Below, in pieces: positions 9,001-14,058 of a stretch of DNA of 33,928 nt. The stretch spans positions 1 to 33,928 of the forward strand of contig JAFSWO010000084.1 in NCBI GenBank assembly GCA_017450165.1, written 5' to 3'. This DNA is from Bacteroidales bacterium (GTDB lineage: Bacteria > Bacteroidota > Bacteroidia > Bacteroidales > UBA932). The first letter of the stretch is position 1. Each line of letters begins with the position of its first letter. A model generated the notes under the pieces. That model saw only the letters and a list, made by a program, of their open reading frames with translations. It was not told the origin of the DNA and ran no database searches. The translations under genes and the position numbers were made by a program.

Positions 9001-9027
9001 AGAAAGGAGTATCCTGCGCATCGGCAT
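6013..9027 (-). CDS. Secreted multidomain protein: amidase_3-like with inserted Golvesin_C-type domain, Fn3 and C-terminal domain (often annotated 'xanthan lyase')
   Basis: The protein has about 1004 residues. The start at 9027 overlaps the VanZ stop (TGATG) and gives a signal peptide (RRILLSLVAFLLIFSGSMRAQ); an ATG two codons later is equally possible. An amidase_3-like fold seems split: HIALWQSHGYYYE (about 170-182) and MPRERD (225-230) in the first part, then AFHTDAG (462-468, His464) and MILELLSHQNFADM (545-558, Glu548) in the second. Between them (about 285-385) lies a domain resembling Golvesin C-terminal modules (ARDYAVYVSYQSL, GGTWIYLGTFPF). A fibronectin type III domain follows (about 595-690), then a C-terminal domain with GGGNLLISGSYI, possibly amidotransferase-like. 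A cell-wall amide hydrolase acting outside the cytoplasm is plausible. No lyase activity can be read from the sequence. Confidence 0.82.
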   Translation of the reverse strand: MPMRRILLSLVAFLLIFSGSMRAQVAADSLPGLPEFAPLCDSVKACMQARAYVDKPIFVEKATVISRTQTLQLTFCRELSTYPFRKGDAKRLYAIVRANLPEAWRAYADRFEIISNKQNINEIHTDYFDGNKEPVREHLRLAGKNDKPQPPLVSALNPSYKVTRGLQGRHIALWQSHGYYYESSLDRWEFQRGRIFGTVEDLYTQSYVLPFLVPMLEQAGAVVLMPRERDCNPVEIIVDNDQPSTGYKESGKWRKAPRSGFADPKPAYKHGENPFKMGTARIISGSKSSSAEASWTPSFPVARDYAVYVSYQSLDSSATDACYEVRHKGGSSRFSVNQKMGGGTWIYLGTFPFEQGAVKGQGVYLTGKTARSKAVITADAVKFGGGTGNILRGEDKATDGTVSGYPRFTEAARYWLQWAGFADSVYAPSKALSDYRDDFQCRGHWVNALKNDYGVPLDLSFAFHTDAGVRYGDSIVGTLAIYTRRAHGKEKFPGGESRSINRDLADLVQTQIVDDIRALYDTAWTRRGLWDRSYSECSVPEVPSMILELLSHQNFADMRYGLDPAFRFHVSRAVYKGILKYLCWLNDKPYSVQPLPVNCFSVEVQHNGAQATAALSWAAVEDPLEPTANPTSFRVRMRVDDGAFDEGFIADGVSARIPMEPGHLYSFQVTAINAGGESFPSEILCAGVAESSISCGRTALVVNNFDRVAAPASFASNDSTFAGFMPSIEAGVPYISDISYTGQQFEFRRFIDWMDDDNPGFGASGSEWETRVIAGNTYDYVSVHGAALLKAGYDFSSASRKAVLEGRVTLRSYPIVDLLCGKQLTTRTGRDTWRHQVFPARLREQLKSYTAGGGNLLISGSYIASDAWDDLYSTTPDSVWFATELKPTRDFMRETLKYKWMTTRGTTSGRVHGVRNGAGFPDDFTCRFPNQPNAEIYSVEAADGLIPASPQAMTLLRYDDNNISAATFYKGSYRVIAIGFPLETVTGDRRRERLFAELLKLLAP

Positions 9028-9422
9028 CACTTTTTGAAGAGGTCGATGAAGGAGAGGATGAGGGTCGCCAGCGAGATGGAGGCGATGTTGGCCACCAGAT
9101 CCCAGGGATCCGTCGTCCGGTAGGAGACCAGCGTACTCTGCAGCAGCTCGAACACGAAGGCGATGACTATACCGCTCAGGTGCACGAAAAGAAGGTCCCT
9201 CCATTTACGTTTGCCCGTAAAGGATGAGCCGTGTGCCAGGAAGGGGTAGGGCAGGAACATCAGGAAGTGCCCCACCTTGTCCGAAGGGATGTCAAGGATG
9301 GTGCGCGGCAGCTTCAAGAAAGAGGGGAACTTTCCGAAATAGAGATAGATAAGCACGCCCATGTAAAGGACGAACAGAATGATGAAAACCTGGCGCCAGG
9401 TGCTTTTTTTCTTAGCGGACAT
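9027..9422 (-). CDS. VanZ-like family membrane protein
   Basis: This is a 131-aa protein with four predicted membrane segments and the VanZ signature: an acidic/His patch in the first loop (DKVGHFLMFLPYPFL) and a Glu in the third segment (FVFELLQSTL) followed by RTTDPWDLVANIASI. VanZ-like proteins are small inner-membrane proteins. VanZ itself modestly raises teicoplanin resistance, but most homologues have no assigned job and this one is unlikely to be a resistance gene. It overlaps the HAD gene upstream by 11 bases and the amidase gene downstream by one base, so it is firmly inside the operon. Confidence 0.88.
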   Translation of the reverse strand: MSAKKKSTWRQVFIILFVLYMGVLIYLYFGKFPSFLKLPRTILDIPSDKVGHFLMFLPYPFLAHGSSFTGKRKWRDLLFVHLSGIVIAFVFELLQSTLVSYRTTDPWDLVANIASISLATLILSFIDLFKK

Positions 9423-10269
9423 AGTTCCCTTTCTTGCGCTGGAGACGGGTGAAATTATCCTGGGCCTTCACCTTGTCGATGATGGTCGTAACGACTTTGT
9501 AGATTTCGCCGCCGATCGTGTAGTCGGCACGGCAGATGAAGTTGACGCGATCCTGACGGAGCAGCTGATGCGCGGTGCGTTTCTGCTTTTCGTTGGAGTC
9601 GCGATAGACGGCGATGGAGTTGCCACCGAACATCTTGACGATCTTCATGCAGGGGATATCCGTTTCACCGTCACCGAAATAGATCATGTGCGGGAAGGGG
9701 ATGGGCTTGTCTTCCTCCGGGCGGCTCTCGTTCACTTTGGTGTTGTCACTGATATCCGTGATGCCCTTGGCAATCTTGAAGAGGAACTGGGTCTTGCCGG
9801 TGTAATCCACGGCGACGGCGGGCCAGACGGCAATGCCGTTTTCATCGTACCAGAAGGAGCAGGCGAAGATTTTCTTGAACTCGTGCGCGATGCTGGAGCC
9901 CTCGATGAGCTCGGTCAGGCCGGAGGAGTTGATGTAGTGCTCCACCTTGACGCCATGTTCCTTGCCGTACTGATTGATGATGGAGAACCACTCCTTGACG
10001 CCGTCCAGCAGCTTGATATCGCGGCCGAAGGAGACGAAACTCTCACGGGTGAGGGCGACACCGGCCTTGCGGGCCTCGTCGATCATCAGCTTCATGTAGG
10101 AGAGGATGTGGTTGACCTCCTGACCCTCCGGGTTTACGTTGCTCAGTTCCCAGAACTCCTTGGGCGTCTTGCCAATGGCCTGGATGAAACCGAATTCCTG
10201 CATGTTTCCAGGGGACAGGGTTCCGTCGAAATCGTAAATCAGGGCTACGGTGGGAATTTTGCGCGTCAT
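9412..10269 (-). CDS. HAD-family hydrolase (phosphatase-like)
   Basis: The protein is 285 aa from the ATG at 10269 (MTRKIPTVALIYDFDGTLSP). A longer reading to 10359 would run back through the promoter box, so the shorter start is preferred. HAD motif I is clear (YDFDGT, both Asp present). The distal part has the late motif YFGDGETDIPCMKIVKMFGG, a motif IV signature, and a cap region between. These enzymes remove phosphate from small molecules in the cytoplasm; the substrate cannot be told. It is the first gene of the five-gene minus-strand operon and has its own promoter (10294-10301). Family call is strong; physiological role unknown. Confidence 0.88.
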   Translation of the reverse strand: MTRKIPTVALIYDFDGTLSPGNMQEFGFIQAIGKTPKEFWELSNVNPEGQEVNHILSYMKLMIDEARKAGVALTRESFVSFGRDIKLLDGVKEWFSIINQYGKEHGVKVEHYINSSGLTELIEGSSIAHEFKKIFACSFWYDENGIAVWPAVAVDYTGKTQFLFKIAKGITDISDNTKVNESRPEEDKPIPFPHMIYFGDGETDIPCMKIVKMFGGNSIAVYRDSNEKQKRTAHQLLRQDRVNFICRADYTIGGEIYKVVTTIIDKVKAQDNFTRLQRKKGNYVR

Positions 10270-10293
10270 ATCGAATCCTTCATTAAATCGGGG

Positions 10294-10301
10294 CAAAGAT
10301 A
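10294..10301 (-). promoter_or_regulatory. -7 box TATCTTTG of the HAD-VanZ-amidase-MATE-lipoprotein operon
   Basis: On the minus strand this is a perfect TAnnTTTG box, 24 bases before the HAD start codon. No convincing -33 TTG is present. It decides the HAD start, since the longer open frame reads through it. Confidence 0.55.
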
Positions 10302-10339
10302 AAGAATGTTGTTGATAAATTGGTAATAATTGATCGCGT

Positions 10340-10356
10340 TCGCGCGCGTCGCGCGA
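10340..10356. repeat. GC-only hairpin in the divergent promoter region
   Basis: TCGCGCG and CGCGCGA form a perfect 7-bp inverted repeat around CGT. It sits about midway between the divergent promoters of the HAD operon and the nucleoside kinase operon, inside otherwise AT-rich sequence. It could be an operator or a chance palindrome; it has no U-tract and so is not a terminator. Confidence 0.4.
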
Positions 10357-10379
10357 CAATTTCTACCCCCCGGAATGCT

Positions 10380-10387
10380 TATTTTTG
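10380..10387 (+). promoter_or_regulatory. -7 box TATTTTTG, probable promoter of the 15-kb ribose/ADP-ribose operon
   Basis: This is a TAnnTTTG match 15 bases before the nucleoside kinase ATG. No other such box was found in the short gaps between the following nine genes, so it may drive the whole run to about 26036. Confidence 0.5.
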
Positions 10388-10402
10388 CAGAAATAATATT
10401 GT

Positions 10403-12073
10403 ATGATCAGTATATTTTGCAAAAACAATGGTGTTACACGGGAATTTCCCGAAGGAACTTCCCTGTTGGAAATGCTTCCATCCTTTGATTTCAACCAACC
10501 CTATCCCATCGTTTCCGCTCGCGTGAACAACGTCTCGCAGGGCCTTAAGTATAAGGCTTACAACAGCAAAGACGTTGAATATGTAGACTGTACGAACCCC
10601 AGTGGCGCGCGTGTCTATTGCCGTTCGCTCTGCTTTCTGCTCAGCAAGGCGGCCCAGGATGTGCTGCCCAAGAGCCGCATCTACATGGAGCATCCCATTT
10701 CCGGCGGCTACTTCTGCAACTTCGTCAAGAAGGGCGGGGAGGCCCTGACGGAGGCCGATGTGGTGGCGATCCGCAAGCGGATGAAGGAACTCGTGGAGGA
10801 GGATCTGCCGTTTCACCGCTTCGAGGCCAAGGTGGAGGATGCCGTGAAAACTTTCAAGGAGATGGGGTACGACGACAAGGTCAAACTGCTGGAAACCAGC
10901 GGTCAGGCATACACCGACTACTATACCCTGGGCGATTCGGCGGACTACTACTACGGCCGTCTGGTGCCCTCCACCGGCTATCTGAAGGTTTGGGCGCTGG
11001 ACCATTACAACGGCGGTATGCTGCTGCGTACGCCGGATGCCGAGAATCCCGCCCGGCCTACCCAGCTCTTCCCTCAGCCCAAGACTTTCGAGGTCTTCTC
11101 GGAGAACCTGCGCTGGAATATCATCATGGGGCTGACCAATGTGGGCGACGTGAACCACGCCTGCCTGAACGGTCGTGCCAGCGAGCTGATCCAGGTCTCC
11201 GAGGCCCTGCAGGAGAAGAAGATCGTGCAGATTGCGGAGGAGATTACCCGCCGCGCCCAGCAGGAGAGCGATCCGCTCAAGATCGTGCTCATCACCGGAC
11301 CGAGCAGCAGCGGCAAGACCACCTTCTGCCGGCGCCTCAGCATCCAGCTCAAGGCCTGCGGAATCCGTCCCATCAGCTTCTCTACGGACGATTACTTCGT
11401 GAACCGGGTGGAGACCCCGAAGCTTCCGGACGGCAGTTACGACTTTGACAACTTCGATACGGTAGACCACGACGCACTGCAGGCCGATCTCGTGAAACTG
11501 CTTGCCGGAGAGACGGTTGACGTGCCCGAATTCAACTTCAAGACCGGCATCCGCGAGTACAATGGCAAGAAGCTGAAACTCCGCTCGGGCTCCGTGCTGC
11601 TGCTGGAGGGCATCCACGCCCTGAACCCGCGCCTCACGGACCAGATTCCCGAGTCGGTCAAGTTCCGCATCTTCATCTCCACGTTGACGAGCATCTCGCT
11701 GGACAACCACAACTGGGTGCCTACGAGCGACAACCGCCTGTTGCGCCGTATCGTGCGCGACTACAACAAGGGGGCCTTCACGGCCCGGGAAACCATCGCC
11801 CAGTGGCCCAACGTGCGGGCGGCGGAATCCAAGTGGATCAATCCTTACCAGGAGAACGCGGACATGATGTTCAACTCCGCCTACCTGATTGAATTTGCCG
11901 TTTTGCGCAACCACGCCGAGCCGATTCTCTCCAGCGTGCCGCAGGACTGCCCGGAATATGCCGAGGCGCACCGCCTGCTGAAGTTCATCCATTACTTCAC
12001 GCCGGTGCCCGACAAGGAGATTCCGCCGACCTCGCTGCTCCGCGAGTTCGTCGGCGGCAGCCTCTACGTCTAA
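10403..12073 (+). CDS. Nucleoside kinase, uridine kinase/phosphoribulokinase family with N-terminal TGS/ThrRS-like region
   Basis: This 556-aa protein has two parts. Residues 1 to about 280 begin with a small TGS-like ubiquitin fold (ISIFCKNNGVTREFPEGTSL) and continue with a ThrRS-type region including RVYCRSLCFLLSKAAQDVLP and the HP motif at about 97. Residues from about 290 form a P-loop kinase with Walker A GPSSSGKTT (299-307), STDDYFVNR, and LLLEGIHALNP. This fused form is the usual Bacteroidetes 'nucleoside kinase', about 550 aa long, predicted to phosphorylate uridine/cytidine-type nucleosides with ATP or GTP in the cytoplasm. It leads the run of ribose genes: ribokinase starts 21 bases after its stop with no promoter between. 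Exact substrate unproven. Confidence 0.88.
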   Translation: MISIFCKNNGVTREFPEGTSLLEMLPSFDFNQPYPIVSARVNNVSQGLKYKAYNSKDVEYVDCTNPSGARVYCRSLCFLLSKAAQDVLPKSRIYMEHPISGGYFCNFVKKGGEALTEADVVAIRKRMKELVEEDLPFHRFEAKVEDAVKTFKEMGYDDKVKLLETSGQAYTDYYTLGDSADYYYGRLVPSTGYLKVWALDHYNGGMLLRTPDAENPARPTQLFPQPKTFEVFSENLRWNIIMGLTNVGDVNHACLNGRASELIQVSEALQEKKIVQIAEEITRRAQQESDPLKIVLITGPSSSGKTTFCRRLSIQLKACGIRPISFSTDDYFVNRVETPKLPDGSYDFDNFDTVDHDALQADLVKLLAGETVDVPEFNFKTGIREYNGKKLKLRSGSVLLLEGIHALNPRLTDQIPESVKFRIFISTLTSISLDNHNWVPTSDNRLLRRIVRDYNKGAFTARETIAQWPNVRAAESKWINPYQENADMMFNSAYLIEFAVLRNHAEPILSSVPQDCPEYAEAHRLLKFIHYFTPVPDKEIPPTSLLREFVGGSLYV

Positions 12074-12094
12074 TCATCAATCATTCAATTCAAT

Positions 12095-12994
12095 ATGAAA
12101 ACTGGAAAGATTCTGGTCATTGGCAGTAGCAATACCGATATGACCATCAAGAGCGAAAGGCTCCCTGCTCCCGGCGAGACCATCCTGGGCGGAAAGTTCC
12201 TGATGGGCGCCGGCGGAAAGGGGGCGAATCAGGCCGTGGCGGCACGCCGTCTGGGCGGTGATGTAACCTTCGTCTGCAAGGTAGGCCGGGACATTTTCGG
12301 CGACAATGCCATCAAAGGGTATGAAAAAGAGGGGATTGATACCTCCCATATCTTGCGCAGCGACGCACCTTCGGGCGTGGCGTTGATTCTGGTGGATGCC
12401 AAGGCGGAAAACAGCATCGCCGTGGCGCCCGGTGCCAACGGCGACCTGACGCCGGAGGACATCCGCAACCTGCGCGGCGTGATTGCAGAAGCATCGTATC
12501 TGATTCTCCAGCTGGAAGTTCCGGTAGAGACGGTGCTGGAGGCTGCCCGCATTGCCCACGAGGCAGGCGTCTATGTGATCCTCAACCCGGCACCGGCCTG
12601 CCCGCTGCCCGATGAACTCTTCAAGTACCTCTCGCTGATTACCCCGAACCAGACGGAAACCGCCCTGATGACGGGCGTCGAGACCGACGAAGCCTCGCTG
12701 GACAAGGCTGTAGTAGCCCTGCGCGCGAAGGGCGTGAAGGATGTGATCATCACCCTCGGTTCCCGCGGATCGCTGGTCTGCACGGGAGGCAAGAATGAGT
12801 TTGTGCCGGCTTGCAAGGTGAAGGCGGTGGATACCACCGCAGCCGGCGATACCTTCTGCGGCGCCCTCTGTGTGGCCCTGAGCGAAGGCAAGTCGCTGAC
12901 CGACGCCGCCGCGTTTGCCACCAAGGCTTCAGCCCTGGCCGTCCAGAAGATGGGCGCACAGGATTCAATCCCGTATCGTAAAGATATTCAGTAA
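12095..12994 (+). CDS. rbsK: Ribokinase (PfkB family)
   Basis: This is a 299-aa cytoplasmic sugar kinase converting D-ribose and ATP to ribose 5-phosphate. Ribokinase hallmarks are present: GSSNTDM at the N-terminus (residues 10-16), the sugar-binding GAGGKGANQA (38-47), NPAPA (164-168), TPNQTE, and the C-terminal PfkB signature DTTAAGDTFCGAL (246-258), in which Asp252 is the expected catalytic base. The length is normal. It lies between the nucleoside kinase and a GRP-family sugar transporter with gaps of 21 and 24 bases and feeds imported ribose into the pentose phosphate pool. The family call is strong; ribose rather than another furanose is supported by neighbours. Confidence 0.93.
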   Translation: MKTGKILVIGSSNTDMTIKSERLPAPGETILGGKFLMGAGGKGANQAVAARRLGGDVTFVCKVGRDIFGDNAIKGYEKEGIDTSHILRSDAPSGVALILVDAKAENSIAVAPGANGDLTPEDIRNLRGVIAEASYLILQLEVPVETVLEAARIAHEAGVYVILNPAPACPLPDELFKYLSLITPNQTETALMTGVETDEASLDKAVVALRAKGVKDVIITLGSRGSLVCTGGKNEFVPACKVKAVDTTAAGDTFCGALCVALSEGKSLTDAAAFATKASALAVQKMGAQDSIPYRKDIQ

Positions 12995-13018
12995 ATTAAT
13001 AACTAAATCCATACAGCT

Positions 13019-14041
13019 ATGTTTATCGTAAACAGTTATCTTCTGGCAGTCATTCTCTGCTTTGTGACCATGCTTTGCTGGGGTTCCTGGGGCAATACCC
13101 AGAAGCTGGCAGCCAAGAGCTGGCGTTATGAATTGTTCTACTGGGACTATGTGATCGGCATGGTACTCTTCTCGCTGCTGCTCGCCTTTACGGCCGGCAG
13201 TATCGGCAGCGAGGACCGTCCGTTCCTCCAGGACCTCGGACAGGCAGCCTGGTCCAATATCGGCTGGGTCGTGCTGGGCGGTGTGATTTTCAACATCTCC
13301 AACATCCTGCTCTCCGCATCAACCTCGATCGCAGGCCTTTCCGTGGCCTTCCCCGTGGGTGTGGGTCTGGCGCTGGTGCTCGGTGTGATCAACAACTACC
13401 GTGTAGCTATCGAGCAGGGCTCCAAGACCGGTAACGTGGGTCTTCTGGCACTGGGCGTAGCGCTGGTGGTCTGCGCAGTGGTCTGCAACGGCGTTGCCGC
13501 CGGCAAGAAGGGCGACAGCGGTGTCTCCAAGAAGGATCAGAAGAAGGGAATCATCCTGGCCGTCATCGCCGGTGTCGTGATGTCGTTCGTCTCCTCGTTC
13601 GTGATGCGCGCCATGGATACCGCCAACTTTGTGGCGCCCGAGGCAGGTAAACTGACTCCGTACACCGCCATGGTGATCTTCTCCCTCGGCGTCTTCCTGA
13701 GCAACTTCATCGTGAACACCGTCGTCATGAAGAAACCCTTTGTGGGCGAGCCTGTTACCTACAAGCAGTATTTCTCCGGCAACCTGAAGACCCACCTGGT
13801 CGGTGTGCTCGGTGGAACCATCTGGGCCATCGGAACGGCTCTCAGCTACATTACCGCTGCCAAGGCAGGTCCGGCTGTCTCCTACGCACTGGGACAGGGG
13901 GCTCCGCTGGTAGCTGCCATCTGGGGCGTCTTCATCTGGAAGGAGTTCAAGGGAGCCAAGAAGGGGGTCAACCTCCTGTTGACCGCCATGTTCGTCCTCT
14001 TTATCGCCGGTCTTGCATCCATCGTGATTGCAGGTCTGTAA
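13019..14041 (+). CDS. GRP-family sugar transporter (RusT-like, predicted ribose permease)
   Basis: This is a 340-aa inner-membrane protein with about ten membrane segments. It has the signature CWGSWGNTQKLAAKSWRYE near the N-terminus and IFNISNILLSASTSIAGLSVAFPVGVG in the middle, both typical of the glucose/ribose porter (GRP) branch of the DMT superfamily and of RhaT-like permeases. In Bacteroides a transporter of this type, next to ribokinases and a SusC/SusD pair, brings ribose across the inner membrane. The same gene order is present here (ribokinase 24 bases upstream, SusC 17 bases downstream). Substrate assignment is by context. Confidence 0.85.
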   Translation: MFIVNSYLLAVILCFVTMLCWGSWGNTQKLAAKSWRYELFYWDYVIGMVLFSLLLAFTAGSIGSEDRPFLQDLGQAAWSNIGWVVLGGVIFNISNILLSASTSIAGLSVAFPVGVGLALVLGVINNYRVAIEQGSKTGNVGLLALGVALVVCAVVCNGVAAGKKGDSGVSKKDQKKGIILAVIAGVVMSFVSSFVMRAMDTANFVAPEAGKLTPYTAMVIFSLGVFLSNFIVNTVVMKKPFVGEPVTYKQYFSGNLKTHLVGVLGGTIWAIGTALSYITAAKAGPAVSYALGQGAPLVAAIWGVFIWKEFKGAKKGVNLLLTAMFVLFIAGLASIVIAGL

Positions 14042-14058
14042 TCCTTTGAAAACGACCT

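Noticed and set aside
9028..9204. N-terminal extension of the amidase/Golvesin protein
   Set aside because: This stretch codes for the VanZ-like protein in another frame; the signal peptide begins at 9027 or 9021.
9027..9422. VanZ-like gene as a glycopeptide resistance determinant
   Set aside because: No vanHAX-type genes are near and VanZ-like proteins are common in sensitive bacteria.
10379..11992. Long minus-strand open frame (537 codons) opposite the nucleoside kinase
   Set aside because: It lies entirely on the opposite strand of a well-conserved kinase, has His/Val/Arg/Gly-rich sequence with no family motif, and is a byproduct of GC-rich codon use.
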